A stretch of 64,000 bases of DNA from Methanomicrobiales archaeon (lineage in GTDB: Archaea > Halobacteriota > Methanomicrobia > Methanomicrobiales > Methanospirillaceae): the NCBI GenBank assembly GCA_012729535.1, contig JAAYCY010000028.1, positions 1-64,000 on the forward strand. The letters are read 5' to 3'. Under the pieces are notes generated by a model, which saw nothing but the letters and a program-made list of their open reading frames with translations, was not told the origin of the DNA and did not search any database. Below, piece after piece: positions 1 through 9,041 of the stretch (positions are counted from its first letter, which is position 1; every line of letters starts with the position of its first letter). A program made the translations under genes and the position numbers.

Positions 1-2
1 AA

Positions 3-75
3 TGCTGATATGGGGATTTGAACCCCAGTCGCAGGAGTGAGAGTCCTGCATGATTGACCCCTACACTATATCAGC
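3..75 (-). tRNA. tRNA-Glu (anticodon CTC)
   Basis: The minus strand folds as a complete cloverleaf. The acceptor stem GCTGATA pairs with TATCAGC, followed by discriminator A. The anticodon stem CAGGA/TCCTG encloses the loop CTCTCAC, so the anticodon is CTC, reading GAG. The T arm contains GGTTCAAATCC. CCA is not encoded and there is no intron. It diverges from the GTPase gene that follows. Confidence 0.93.
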
Positions 76-176
76 CGTGCCTCTAAATGTTAGCACTTTA
101 TTCATATAAAGAAAACGGTTTTTTGGATAGAGATCCCAAGGATATATCACTCACAGAGGGGAACGTATTAGGATAC

Positions 177-1289
177 ATGGCAGGTATTGAGGATCAAATC
201 AAGGAAATAGAGGACGAGATCCAGAATACCGTATATAACAAGGCAACTTCAAAGCATATCGGGCGGCTCAAGGCAAAACTTGCCAAGATGAAAGAAGATG
301 CCGTCAACCGTGCGATGAAAGCCGGAGGTGGCGGTGAAGGATACTCCGTCAAAAAATCCGGAGATGCAACCGTTGTTCTTGTAGGTTTTCCATCTACGGG
401 TAAATCCACCCTCCTGAATGTACTCACCGGAACTGAAAGCGAGACCGGAGCGTATGCATTCACCACATTGACCGTGGTTCCTGGAGCTCTTGAACACAAG
501 GGTGCGAAAATCCAACTGCTGGATATTCCGGGTCTCATTGCCGGTGCCGCAATGGGTAAAGGAAGGGGGAAGGAAGTAATTGCAGTGGTCAGAAATGCTG
601 ACATGATCGTCCTTCTCGTGGATGTTTTTAATGAAAAACACGTCGACGTCCTCTTTCGCGAACTCTATGATGCAGGTATCAGGGTCAACGTCCCCAGACC
701 TGACATTACTATCAAAAAAACCTCCCGTGGCGGTGTCCGCCTTAATGCCGTGGGAGTCCTGGACTTGGATATAGAAGAAGTAAGATCCATCCTTACAGAA
801 AACCGTATTGCAAGTGCAGATATTCTTATCAGAGGCAATTCAACCCAGGATGATCTCATTGATGCCATCATGGGAAGCAGAGTGTACGTTCCTGCAATTA
901 TAGCGGTGAACAAGGTGGATCTGATTGATGAACCTGATCGGAAGAAAATAGAAAAAGAACTCACAGAACGTTTCGGTCAACACCCGATGATGATTTCAGC
1001 GGTTACTGGATATCACATGGAAGAACTAAAAGATTCTGTCTATGATGCTCTTGGGTTTATCCGGGTATTCTTAAAACCTCAGGCAGGCCCTGCTGACCTG
1101 GATGAACCACTCATCATGAGGACGAATTCAAGAATTGAGGATGTCTGTCGTAAACTTCATCGTGATTTTGTCGATAAATTCAGATATGCGCGGGTCTGGG
1201 GAAACTCAGTCAAACATGAAGCTCAACGGGTAGGTATTGCACACAAACTGGAAGATGGAGATATCCTTCAGATAATCATAGAAAGATAA
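177..1289 (+). CDS. DRG-family GTP-binding protein with TGS domain
   Basis: OBG/DRG-type GTPase of about 370 residues, the usual archaeal size. These proteins associate with ribosomes or translation factors. Visible motifs are the P-loop GFPSTGKST, the G3 motif DIPGL and the G4 motif NKVD. An N-terminal charged helical region (IEDQIKEIEDEIQ) matches the DRG helix-turn-helix region, and the last 75 or so residues fit a TGS domain. The frame is open upstream to position 87, but I chose the ATG at 177. Family members start near MAGIEDQIKEIE, and an AT-rich TATA-like stretch around 95-108 would place transcription start inside the longer version. It stands alone, convergent with trm1. Confidence 0.92.
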   Translation: MAGIEDQIKEIEDEIQNTVYNKATSKHIGRLKAKLAKMKEDAVNRAMKAGGGGEGYSVKKSGDATVVLVGFPSTGKSTLLNVLTGTESETGAYAFTTLTVVPGALEHKGAKIQLLDIPGLIAGAAMGKGRGKEVIAVVRNADMIVLLVDVFNEKHVDVLFRELYDAGIRVNVPRPDITIKKTSRGGVRLNAVGVLDLDIEEVRSILTENRIASADILIRGNSTQDDLIDAIMGSRVYVPAIIAVNKVDLIDEPDRKKIEKELTERFGQHPMMISAVTGYHMEELKDSVYDALGFIRVFLKPQAGPADLDEPLIMRTNSRIEDVCRKLHRDFVDKFRYARVWGNSVKHEAQRVGIAHKLEDGDILQIIIER

Positions 1290-1337
1290 TTTTACCAGAA
1301 AATGGATTATCTTATTGAAAAAACCGGTAAATTTATC

Positions 1338-2459
1338 TCACTTTTTTGAAACATCCAGGCATGTGCGGATATCCTCGAGTGGTGCATCTGTTTTAATTCC
1401 ATATCCGGAATAATGGACTCGGCCGGCGATATATCCCATATCCCTGAGGCAATTAATCACCGATTCCACCGGACCAGGTGAGAGACGGTAAAATTTCCCA
1501 AGTTTATGGTAATCATAACTGAATGAAATACCTGGTTCATCCATGCAAAAATCAAGGAGTTTAGAGAGAGCTGCAGGATCACCCATTTCAGTAGTAGCAC
1601 TTTCACGAATCATCCAACTGATAATAGCCGGATCGCTGACACTTCCAATCCAGAGAGGCCCTGCAGGAATCAGACCGGCCCCGCAGAGAGGGCATGTATA
1701 GACTCCCGGGAAAAACCGTCTCTCCTCCTTGCGGTACGGACATTTCGGACATTGATAAATATATCCAAGTTGTGCAATGCTTTGGTCTGCAAAAGAAGCA
1801 CTGCTTTTTAGTTGAAGATGAAGCCTGACAAAATGCTCATGTGCATAACAAAAGAGTGGAATTACCCCTTTATCATAGACTGCTGCATGCCTGACCACAT
1901 TTCCAAGTAATATGCGAAGACCGACCTCGGTGTGATAATCAGTATTCAATGGTCGGGCCATGTATCTTCTCATTCCGGCTTTGAGGTGTGCCCCACACAG
2001 TGGTGCGGTATCAGTTGCAGTCACTCCCAGATATTTCCCGGATGAACGGATTGCAGCATCAATAAATGGAGCGGGTGTCCCAAATGGGTCAAGATCGACA
2101 AATCCGAATTTTTCTTCAGACATGAGGCTGTTAGCATCACGACAGGTTACCCGTGCATCAATGTTCAGAGCCTTGACATTGTGCGTGATGAGATCAGTTG
2201 CCAGCGGATCCTGGTCATTGAGTGTAATCGGAACACCAGTTTCATGTCCCACCCGAAGACCCCTGATCCCCGATGCAGCCATGGCATCAAGGTATGAATG
2301 AGGTGATGTCTGCCGTACAAGCAGAACTGTCGTATCCCGGTTCAGCGCCATACGGGAGTTATAAAACACCGGCGCAGTGCCGGGCGGGAAGGGCACGTCA
2401 GGATTCTGGCAGGGCACAGCAATTGTAGTCCTGCCTTCCATGACCCATGTGAGGTCCAT
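1338..2459 (-). CDS. trm1: tRNA (guanine26-N2)-dimethyltransferase Trm1
   Basis: S-adenosylmethionine-dependent enzyme that makes N2,N2-dimethylguanosine at position 26 of tRNA. The 373-residue length is normal for archaeal Trm1. Signature stretches are FYNSRMALNRD near the N terminus, the SAM-site region DAMAASGIRGLR and the catalytic motif DLDPFGTP. A zinc-binding insertion follows with CPKCPYRKEE and, later, CPLCG. The gene is flanked by tRNA-Arg (divergent) and the DRG gene (convergent) and appears to be its own transcription unit. Confidence 0.95.
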   Translation of the reverse strand: MDLTWVMEGRTTIAVPCQNPDVPFPPGTAPVFYNSRMALNRDTTVLLVRQTSPHSYLDAMAASGIRGLRVGHETGVPITLNDQDPLATDLITHNVKALNIDARVTCRDANSLMSEEKFGFVDLDPFGTPAPFIDAAIRSSGKYLGVTATDTAPLCGAHLKAGMRRYMARPLNTDYHTEVGLRILLGNVVRHAAVYDKGVIPLFCYAHEHFVRLHLQLKSSASFADQSIAQLGYIYQCPKCPYRKEERRFFPGVYTCPLCGAGLIPAGPLWIGSVSDPAIISWMIRESATTEMGDPAALSKLLDFCMDEPGISFSYDYHKLGKFYRLSPGPVESVINCLRDMGYIAGRVHYSGYGIKTDAPLEDIRTCLDVSKK

Positions 2460-2517
2460 TCCGCTAAAAATGGTGTTCGATAATCTTATACCTATCCCTG
2501 TTCCAAGTAATAAGGCA

Positions 2518-2592
2518 GGACGTGTGGCCTAGTCAGGATATGGCGTCAGCCTCCTAAGCTGAATGCCGGGGGTTCAAATCCCTCCACGTCCG
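2518..2592 (+). tRNA. tRNA-Arg (anticodon CCT)
   Basis: The acceptor stem GGACGTG pairs with CACGTCC, with discriminator G. The anticodon stem TCAGC/GCTGA encloses the loop CTCCTAA, so the anticodon is CCT, reading AGG. The T arm contains GGTTCAAATCC. There is no encoded CCA and no intron. The prenyltransferase gene starts 26 bp downstream on the same strand. Confidence 0.93.
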
Positions 2593-2618
2593 TTTCGCTT
2601 TTTTGTAACAGGAGCAAA

Positions 2619-3461
2619 ATGAACGGCGCATTCTATATCTCGATAATCAGACCGGTCAATGCTATCGTCGCAGGACTCGCCGGAATTCTTGCTGCTGTTA
2701 TTGCAACTGGGGCCATCCCTGTAGAATCAGGATTCATTTTCCTGATAGTTATGCTTGTCACATCAGCAGGAAATGTCATCAATGATTATTATGACCGGGA
2801 AATTGATGCGATAAACCAGCCAGAGCGGCCTATTCCTTCAGGACATATCAGTCCGCACCAGGCTCTGGTTTATGCAATATTACTCTTTCTTTCGGGCAAT
2901 GTACTTGCATTCATTTTTACTCCGCTCCCCCTTGTCTGCATCACACTGTTCAATACAATAATTCTCTGGCAATATGCAGCATACCTAAAAGTAACACCCC
3001 TTTTTGGAAATATTTCTGTTTCATACCTTGCTGCAAGTATTTTTCCTTTTGGTGGAGCAATCATGGGAATTCCCGGAATCATATCTGTCCTTCCCATTGC
3101 AGGAGCTACCTTTGGCGTCATGCTGGCAAGGGAACTTATTAAGGATGCAGAAGACATGCCCGGTGACAAAGAACACGGAGCACGGACGTTCCCATTACTC
3201 TATGGGATACGTGCAACCCTTTACCTGGCCCTTGTAAGCACTCTTGCAGGAATTGGAGTAAGTCTTTTACTGGTAGGCAAATGGGGTATTCCATACCTTA
3301 TCGCTATTATAATTATTGATATTTTTATCCTGTATGGAGTAGTATCAGGAATGCGAGCAAAAAATTCAGACGAAATTATTCAGGCAAAATCATCAGGAAA
3401 ATTAAAAATAGGAATGTTTGCTTCCCTTCTGGTATTCCTGGGATCAGCAATCCTACTGTAA
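2619..3461 (+). CDS. Digeranylgeranylglyceryl phosphate synthase (UbiA family)
   Basis: Membrane prenyltransferase that adds the second geranylgeranyl chain to geranylgeranylglyceryl phosphate in archaeal ether-lipid synthesis. The first Asp motif is NDYYDREID and the second is KDAEDMPGD, both diagnostic of UbiA enzymes and placed as in archaeal DGGGP synthases. The 280-residue protein is almost entirely hydrophobic, consistent with eight or nine membrane helices. Its stop codon abuts the stop of the convergent DUF116 gene with no spacer. Substrate identity is inferred from the archaeal setting and size. Confidence 0.9.
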   Translation: MNGAFYISIIRPVNAIVAGLAGILAAVIATGAIPVESGFIFLIVMLVTSAGNVINDYYDREIDAINQPERPIPSGHISPHQALVYAILLFLSGNVLAFIFTPLPLVCITLFNTIILWQYAAYLKVTPLFGNISVSYLAASIFPFGGAIMGIPGIISVLPIAGATFGVMLARELIKDAEDMPGDKEHGARTFPLLYGIRATLYLALVSTLAGIGVSLLLVGKWGIPYLIAIIIIDIFILYGVVSGMRAKNSDEIIQAKSSGKLKIGMFASLLVFLGSAILL

Positions 3462-4160
3462 TTATTCAAGGTATTTTATCATCTCATCAGGAACGTCTTT
3501 AGGATCAATTCCTAATACTGCAATCCGGAAGACCTGGTCCCAGTCTGCCGTTGTTTCTACGCATCCGTCTGATAAATTAACAATGCCCATGGCGATGATA
3601 TCAACCTGGGTGGACATCTCTACCCCTTCTTTTACCTCCATTAGACAGCCAATGCCAATAATTGCCCTCGGATGGTACCGTTTTATCATTCTTTTGATAA
3701 ACGACGAACCAGGTATGATAAAAACACGGTAACCAAGGATTTCCAGAAGTCTTTTTCCTTCACCCACCCTGCATAACCCGCATTCCCGGCATTTTAATCC
3801 TTCATCGTGGAGGTGTGCAGGACATGCATTTGACCGGAGACAATGAGGAATAAAAACAGCACGTTCAGATATAGGAACTGCCATGAATGCCTTTCGGTTC
3901 AGGGTATTCTGAAGAGTAACAATGATTTTTAAAAAATCACTATCCTCGAATCCAAAAAGACGAAATAATGCCCGCATCAGACCTTCAAGAAAAAGAAGTC
4001 CTGCCCTCATGAACCGTGGGAACAAAAGATTTCCTGATTTAATAGCATATGCAGCAAGAATAAGAAGGATAAATCCACTGATAACAATGGACAATATAAT
4101 TAGAACAGTTAATTCTCCGACGAGTGTTATTACCGGCATGTATGGATTTAATAAGCTCAT
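3462..4160 (-). CDS. DUF116 family protein, membrane-anchored, cysteine-rich
   Basis: 232 residues. Residues about 12-45 form one or two membrane helices, followed by a soluble domain with the cysteine cluster HCLRSNACPAHLHDEGLKC and then CRECGLC, typical of DUF116 (function unknown). The cysteines could hold an Fe-S cluster or zinc; this is an inference. It is the last gene of a minus-strand run with the gamma-carbonic anhydrase, HdrA-like and MtnA genes, 19 bp after mtnA. The redox partner next door makes a role in electron transfer possible but unproven. Confidence 0.82.
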   Translation of the reverse strand: MSLLNPYMPVITLVGELTVLIILSIVISGFILLILAAYAIKSGNLLFPRFMRAGLLFLEGLMRALFRLFGFEDSDFLKIIVTLQNTLNRKAFMAVPISERAVFIPHCLRSNACPAHLHDEGLKCRECGLCRVGEGKRLLEILGYRVFIIPGSSFIKRMIKRYHPRAIIGIGCLMEVKEGVEMSTQVDIIAMGIVNLSDGCVETTADWDQVFRIAVLGIDPKDVPDEMIKYLE

Positions 4161-4179
4161 AACCTGATGACCTCCCGAT

Positions 4180-5223
4180 TTATTTTCCCATCTTTAATTG
4201 TTTTATGGTTTCAAGGTCACGGGGTAGAGTGAAAATCCCATACTCGGTGATAATTCCAGTTACAAGATTAACCGGTGTTCCATCAAAAGCCGGGTTCCAC
4301 ACCGGCACATTAAAAGGTCCAGTCCTGCAATGTCTGACTGTCCTGACCTCATCAGGATTACGCTCTTCAACGATAACCTGTTCCTCACAGTTATCAGGAT
4401 CAAACGTAGAAAGGGGAGCGGCTATGTAAAAAGGAATACTATGCGCCTTTGCACAAACGGCATGCATATACGTCCCAATTTTATTAAATACTGCATCTGA
4501 TACAATTCGGTCTGCTCCAACAATAACAAGATCAATTTTTCCTTTTCTCATAAGAACTGCTGCCATAGAATCGGTGATGAGTGTTACATCAATACCATCC
4601 CGAAGCAGTTCCCACGTGGTGAGTCTTGCACCCTGGAGCAGTGGGCGGGTTTCACATGCATAAACAGATATTTTTTTATCAGCTTCATGTGCTGATCTGA
4701 TGACACCAAGAGCAGTTCCCCATTCTGCACAGGCAAGTGCTCCTGCATTACAATGTGTCAGTATTTTTGCTCCATCAGGAATTACTGACAGACCGGTTTT
4801 TCCAATTGCATGACAGGTCCGGGAATCAGATTCAAGAACATCCCTGGCTGCATCAACAGCCCTGATTCTGACATCTTCAATTGAAGAGGCTGACAGTATA
4901 GCGTTGAAAACCTTATCAATTCCAAAAAAAAGGTTTACTGCAGTCGGTCGGGTCCCTCTTAGCAGATCTGCGTCAGATCTCACTGCAGCCAGGAGTTCAG
5001 GAACTGATCCAGCTTTTGAAACCAGGGCTGATAATGCAACACCACATGCACCGGCACAACCAAGAGCCGGAGCTCCCCTGATACCAAGTCGTTTAATCGC
5101 TTCTGCAAGATCCTGAACCGTCCCTGCTTTCCTGACTTCGTAGGTGTCAGGGAGAAGGGTCTGCTCAATATATTCAATCTCAGGAATATGGGGATTAAAA
5201 ATAACCGGACGAAGGGGCAGCAT
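4180..5223 (-). CDS. mtnA: S-methyl-5-thioribose-1-phosphate isomerase (MtnA/eIF2B-like)
   Basis: 347-residue aldose-ketose isomerase of the eIF2B-alpha/MtnA fold, acting in methylthioadenosine salvage. The family hallmarks are IRGAPALG near residue 50, the catalytic-cysteine segment LTHCNAGALA, TRPLLQGARLT, and GADRI with the catalytic aspartate. In archaea related proteins can act on other pentose phosphates (ribose-1,5-bisphosphate isomerase), but the RGTRPTAVN and HCNAGALA segments fit MtnA best. It starts 2 bp after the HdrA-like gene ends, so the two are almost certainly cotranscribed. Confidence 0.88.
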   Translation of the reverse strand: MLPLRPVIFNPHIPEIEYIEQTLLPDTYEVRKAGTVQDLAEAIKRLGIRGAPALGCAGACGVALSALVSKAGSVPELLAAVRSDADLLRGTRPTAVNLFFGIDKVFNAILSASSIEDVRIRAVDAARDVLESDSRTCHAIGKTGLSVIPDGAKILTHCNAGALACAEWGTALGVIRSAHEADKKISVYACETRPLLQGARLTTWELLRDGIDVTLITDSMAAVLMRKGKIDLVIVGADRIVSDAVFNKIGTYMHAVCAKAHSIPFYIAAPLSTFDPDNCEEQVIVEERNPDEVRTVRHCRTGPFNVPVWNPAFDGTPVNLVTGIITEYGIFTLPRDLETIKQLKMGK

Positions 5224-5225
5224 AT

Positions 5226-6509
5226 TCAGCCCTGAAGAGTGGTTATTACCGCCTGCATGGCTGCAGCCCCACCTTCCATGACAGAATCAGGAATATCCAT
5301 TGGTTCTTTACATGTTCCAGCGATAAAAATTCCTGGTCGAAGTGATTTCACCGGCCCACATTTCTCATCAGCAGATGCAAAAAATCCTGAATCATCACAG
5401 GTGATACCAAGCTTTTCTGCCAAGACTGAAGCATCACCAGTTGGCCGTATTCCAACAGAAAGAACGATCAGGTCAGCTTCTATCTTTTCTACTTCCGTTG
5501 TTTCGGTATTTTCTACCTGGATGACCACTTTCCCATCTGCCTGATAGAGGTCACCAGGCATTCCCCTGATAAATCGTATACCAAGAGATTCCGCCCGGTC
5601 ATAATATTCCTGGTATCCCTTCCCGTATGCCCTGATGTCCATGTACAGAACACTGATCCGACAGGAAGGGTCTTTTTCTTTTATGAGCATTGCATTTTTT
5701 ATCGCATACATACAGCAGACAGCAGAACAGTACGTGCACCCGAGCGGGATATCCCGGGAGCCTACGCACTGAATAAAGACAATCTCTTTAGGTTTTTCTC
5801 CATTAGATATCCTTTTAACTTTGCCACCAGTCGGACCACTGGCATTAATCAGACGTTCAAGTTCAAGACTGGTAATCACGTCAGGAATCCGGAGATATTT
5901 ATAGGGCAATTTCTCTCTGGCATCAAAGACTTCATAGCCCGTAGCCAGGACAATGGTCATCGCCTGCAGGGATATTTCTCGCTTTTCGTCTTCGTCATCA
6001 TGAAGAACTGCATTTCTTCCGCATATGTCATAACAAAGTCCACAATCAATGCAGTGTTCCTTATCCCGGATAACAAGGTTTGGAACCACCTGGGGATGTG
6101 ATTTGAATATTGCTTTCCTGACTCCCACCCCGGCATCAAACCGGTTATAGACCTCAACTGGACAAACTTCAACACAATCACCACACCCATTGCACTCGTT
6201 TTCCAGGATATACCGGGGGTGACGGAGTATGGTCACGATAAAGTTGCCAACCTCCCCTTCAACCTTTACCACCTCGCTACAGGTATACAAGGTGATGTTG
6301 GGATGACGCCCAACCTCAACCATCTTCGGACTTAAGATACACATTGAACAGTCATTTGTCGGAAATGTCTTGTCGAGCATTGCCATATGGCCGCCAATGG
6401 TTGGTTCACGCTCAATTAACGATACATGAATTCCATGATTTGCAATATCCAGTGCTGCAGTGATCCCTGCAATACCCCCTCCAATTACAACGCAATTATT
6501 CATGGGCAT
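5226..6509 (-). CDS. Short HdrA-like FAD/Fe-S oxidoreductase
   Basis: A 427-residue relative of heterodisulfide reductase subunit A. It starts directly with the FAD-binding Rossmann motif VVIGGGIAGI. It keeps the HdrA segment DCSMCILSPKM and an inserted two-cluster ferredoxin region (CNGCGDCVEVCP, then CIDCGLCYDICG). It also keeps the QCVGSRD region and the second nucleotide-binding half ending in GTCKEPMDIPDSV. Methanogen HdrA is normally about 650 residues, with an extra N-terminal cluster domain and a C-terminal ferredoxin; both are absent here, and no hdrB or hdrC lies nearby. It overlaps the carbonic anhydrase gene by 14 bp. It probably transfers electrons to or from a flavin; partners are unknown. 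Confidence 0.85.
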   Translation of the reverse strand: MPMNNCVVIGGGIAGITAALDIANHGIHVSLIEREPTIGGHMAMLDKTFPTNDCSMCILSPKMVEVGRHPNITLYTCSEVVKVEGEVGNFIVTILRHPRYILENECNGCGDCVEVCPVEVYNRFDAGVGVRKAIFKSHPQVVPNLVIRDKEHCIDCGLCYDICGRNAVLHDDEDEKREISLQAMTIVLATGYEVFDAREKLPYKYLRIPDVITSLELERLINASGPTGGKVKRISNGEKPKEIVFIQCVGSRDIPLGCTYCSAVCCMYAIKNAMLIKEKDPSCRISVLYMDIRAYGKGYQEYYDRAESLGIRFIRGMPGDLYQADGKVVIQVENTETTEVEKIEADLIVLSVGIRPTGDASVLAEKLGITCDDSGFFASADEKCGPVKSLRPGIFIAGTCKEPMDIPDSVMEGGAAAMQAVITTLQG

Positions 6510-6987
6510 GTTCCTTTGCCAGGTTTACATAGCTTTCAGCATTAGACACGATTCCTGTGATTTCATCTTCATTAAGCTGCCGAATGACTTTACCAGGCAG
6601 ACCGATGACCAGTGAACCAGGAGGAATTTCTTTTCCTTCCGTTACAAGAGCACCGGCACCGATTATAGAATTATCTCCAATATTTGCACCGTTTAAAATG
6701 ATAGCTCCCATTCCTACCAGGACGGAATTTCCAATGGTGCAGCCATGAAGTATTGCGCCATGTCCAACAGAGACATCATCTCCAATAGTCACCGGGTGCC
6801 CCTTAGAGGTGTGGACAATACAATTATCCTGAATATTTGAACGCTCACCGATACTGATTTGATCTTTATCTGCACGGATTACTGCCCCATACCAGATATT
6901 AACATCCGGGTGAACGGTAACATCTCCAATCACCGTGGAGTTTGGTGCAATAAATGCAGCTTGAGGGATATTTTTATGAATCTGCAT
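6496..6987 (-). CDS. Gamma-class carbonic anhydrase-like hexapeptide protein
   Basis: Left-handed beta-helix protein of the CamH/YrdA type. Repeated hexapeptides run through about residues 10-130 (IGDVTV, IGERSN, IGDDVS, IGNSVL, IGDNSI). The metal-ligand histidine pattern lies in HTSKGHPVTIGDDVSVGHG. The acidic loop of the true Cam enzyme is absent, so activity is uncertain. The frame is open to 7050, but the ATG at 6987 (MQIHKNIPQ) follows a GAAGGA site and gives the normal 163-residue family length. It is first in the run with the HdrA-like, mtnA and DUF116 genes. Confidence 0.85.
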   Translation of the reverse strand: MQIHKNIPQAAFIAPNSTVIGDVTVHPDVNIWYGAVIRADKDQISIGERSNIQDNCIVHTSKGHPVTIGDDVSVGHGAILHGCTIGNSVLVGMGAIILNGANIGDNSIIGAGALVTEGKEIPPGSLVIGLPGKVIRQLNEDEITGIVSNAESYVNLAKEHAHE

Positions 6988-7170
6988 AAGTCCTTCACAA
7001 TTTTTTTTGCACATACCTGGGTTACAGGAAAACTTGTGTATATTGATCATAAGTTGGGTGTGAAATAGTATAATAAGATCAGTAAATACCTGGATTTTTT
7101 TTATCTGAATCTGTTTTTACCGGTATTAGTCAGGATGGAACAACGCAGGAAAAAAGAAAAACCACCAGAC

Positions 7171-7178
7171 TTAATAAA
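7171..7178 (+). promoter_or_regulatory. TATA-box candidate for coaD
   Basis: TTAATAAA is centred 25-26 bp before the coaD ATG, the spacing expected if transcription begins at or next to the start codon. There is no clear ribosome-binding site in between, so the coaD message may be leaderless. Confidence 0.45.
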
Positions 7179-7199
7179 TTTTCAAATGAGAGTACTTCT

Positions 7200-7682
7200 A
7201 TGAAAATAATGGTGGGGGGCACATTTGATCCTCTGCATGACGGACACCGACTCCTCATCCGACGCGCTTTTGACCTTGCAACACCTGATGGAACGGTCAT
7301 CATCGGACTTACCAGTGATTCCTTTGCAAACAGGAAGGTACACCCTATTCATTCCTACAATAACCGGTATAACGACTTGGTTCTGTTCGTGAGATCTCTT
7401 CATTCACCAGTTCACTGGGAAATTGAAGAGTTGCACGATCAGTATGGTTCAACCCTGGATGAAGACTTTGATGCATTGGTCGTCAGTGAGGAAACCTTCC
7501 CTGTTGGTCAGAATATCAACCAGAAACGGAGAGAACTAGGAAAATCCTGCGTCGAAATCCATATGATACGATGTGTCCTTGCAGAAGACGGAAAATGGAT
7601 ATCCAGCACCAGAATATGGCGTGGCGAGATAGATATCCATGGAAAACTGATAAAAAATGAGGATACGGAATTATTCAGATAA
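7200..7682 (+). CDS. coaD: Phosphopantetheine adenylyltransferase, archaeal type
   Basis: Transfers AMP from ATP to 4'-phosphopantetheine in coenzyme A synthesis. The 160-residue nucleotidyltransferase has the motif GGTFDPLHDGH at residues 6-16 and the distal ISSTRI motif that contacts ATP. Length and sequence match the archaeal family, which differs from bacterial CoaD. It converges with pyrI, overlapping it by 8 bp, and appears leaderless. Confidence 0.93.
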   Translation: MKIMVGGTFDPLHDGHRLLIRRAFDLATPDGTVIIGLTSDSFANRKVHPIHSYNNRYNDLVLFVRSLHSPVHWEIEELHDQYGSTLDEDFDALVVSEETFPVGQNINQKRRELGKSCVEIHMIRCVLAEDGKWISSTRIWRGEIDIHGKLIKNEDTELFR

Positions 7683-8142
7683 TATGAGTGGAAATATCTG
7701 AAGAAATTACCGCATCACAATAAGAACAAACCGCTTTTTTTCCCAGCATTTCAAACCGGCTCAGTACTGGTTCATTGGTGTTTGTAATGCAGCAGGGATT
7801 CGGACACTTTAAAACACCCATAAGGACAGACGGGATGATAACACCTTTCTTATCAATTACCCGGTAGTTGCGAATAATGTTAATCGTCGCATTTGGGGCA
7901 ACAAGTGCTATCCTATCTACTTCTTTGGCCTTAAGTTCCCGGTTTTCTATTTTTACTACGTCTTTTTTTGTTAATGCTTCACTGGTAACATTGGTTGCAA
8001 CACTGACACACTCAGAGGTACTCCCGGTAATTCCCAGAATCCGAAGGACGATAAGTGCCTCACCTGCCGTAATATGATCAATAACAGTCCCGTCACGAAT
8101 AGTATTAATCACGAGGGTATTCTCAGGATTGTTCTCCGTCAT
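7675..8142 (-). CDS. pyrI: Aspartate carbamoyltransferase regulatory chain
   Basis: Regulatory subunit of the pyrimidine-pathway enzyme aspartate carbamoyltransferase, 155 residues. The N-terminal allosteric domain contains LRILGITGSTSE. The C-terminal zinc domain has the four cysteines in CPNPCC and CSYC (spaced as C-x4-C ... C-x2-C) that hold the interface with the catalytic chain. It overlaps the end of pyrB by 4 bp, a normal pyrBI operon with translational coupling. Confidence 0.95.
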   Translation of the reverse strand: MTENNPENTLVINTIRDGTVIDHITAGEALIVLRILGITGSTSECVSVATNVTSEALTKKDVVKIENRELKAKEVDRIALVAPNATINIIRNYRVIDKKGVIIPSVLMGVLKCPNPCCITNTNEPVLSRFEMLGKKAVCSYCDAVISSDISTHII

Positions 8143-9041
8143 CTCATCACCTCGGTAAGCATTGCCATCCTGACCGGAACACCATTTCTTGCCTGTTGAA
8201 AGTATCGGGCATAGGGTGTATTGTCTACGGCAGGATCAATCTCATCAACCCGTGGAAGGGGATGAAGTATTGCCAGGTGTTCTTTTACATCTGATAACTG
8301 TGAAGGAGTTATCCGGTATCCCTGAGATATATCAAAGAATTTTGCCGGGTCAGGAAACCGTTCACGCTGCAGCCGGGTAACGTATAATACATCAAGTTCA
8401 CTGATTATCTCCTCGATGGTATCATGTTCGATTACTTTTGCTCCTTTTTCGACCAGGTTGTCATGAATTGAGTCCGGAAGTCCGAGACCTTTTGGTGCTA
8501 TGGTGTGAATCCGTGCATTATAACGGGCTAATGCATATGCCAGGGAATGAGTAGTCCGGCCGTACATCAGGTCTCCGATAAGACCAATTTCAATATTATC
8601 CAGTGGCATTGACTGACGGATGGTATACAGATCAATCAAAGTCTGTGACGGGTGCTGACCAGCACCATCTCCCCCGTTCAGAATAGGAATATCTGAAAAC
8701 TCGCTTGCCAGCCGTGCTGCTCCCACTTTTGGATGACGCAAAACTATGGCGTCAGCATACCCGCTTACTACCCGTATGGTATCAGCGAGTGTCTCACCCT
8801 TGGCCATTGAACTAACTTCAACTCCACCAAGGTTCATACATGAACCACCAAGCCTGAGCATTGCAGATTCAAAAGACATACGGGTCCGTGTACTGGGTTC
8901 AAAAAAGAGGAGACCTAGAATTTTTCCTTTTAATGGTTCTTTATCAATATATTCTTTGGTTATTTCTCCAGCCCGCGTAAGGAGCTGATCTATCTGGTCC
9001 CTGTCCAGATCATGGATGGAGATGATATGGTTAATAGACGT
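8139..9041 (-). CDS. pyrB: Aspartate carbamoyltransferase catalytic chain, non-standard start
   Basis: Condenses carbamoyl phosphate and aspartate. Motifs visible are FFEPSTRTR (carbamoyl-phosphate loop), HPSQTLIDLYTI, GDLMYGRTTHS and HPLPRVDEI. The first in-frame ATG (8879) falls inside the STRTRMSF motif and would delete the active site, so translation must start upstream. The open frame continues as INHIISIHDLDRDQIDQLL, a normal PyrB N terminus. No ATG, GTG or TTG is available there. A strong GGAGGAG site (9048-9054) lies 7 bases before an in-frame ACG at 9041; I use that as the provisional start, giving 300 residues, the family length. An ATT at 9035 is the other candidate. Confidence 0.88.
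   Translation of the reverse strand, partial: TSINHIISIHDLDRDQIDQLLTRAGEITKEYIDKEPLKGKILGLLFFEPSTRTRMSFESAMLRLGGSCMNLGGVEVSSMAKGETLADTIRVVSGYADAIVLRHPKVGAARLASEFSDIPILNGGDGAGQHPSQTLIDLYTIRQSMPLDNIEIGLIGDLMYGRTTHSLAYALARYNARIHTIAPKGLGLPDSIHDNLVEKGAKVIEHDTIEEIISELDVLYVTRLQRERFPDPAKFFDISQGYRITPSQLSDVKEHLAILHPLPRVDEIDPAVDNTPYARYFQQARNGVPVRMAMLTEVMR

Noticed and set aside
87-176. N-terminal extension of the DRG GTPase
   Set aside because: It overlaps a likely TATA box, and family members begin at MAGIEDQ.
5226-6509. Truncated pseudogene of hdrA
   Set aside because: The frame is intact with a good start and stop, overlaps its operon neighbour normally, and internal motifs are complete.
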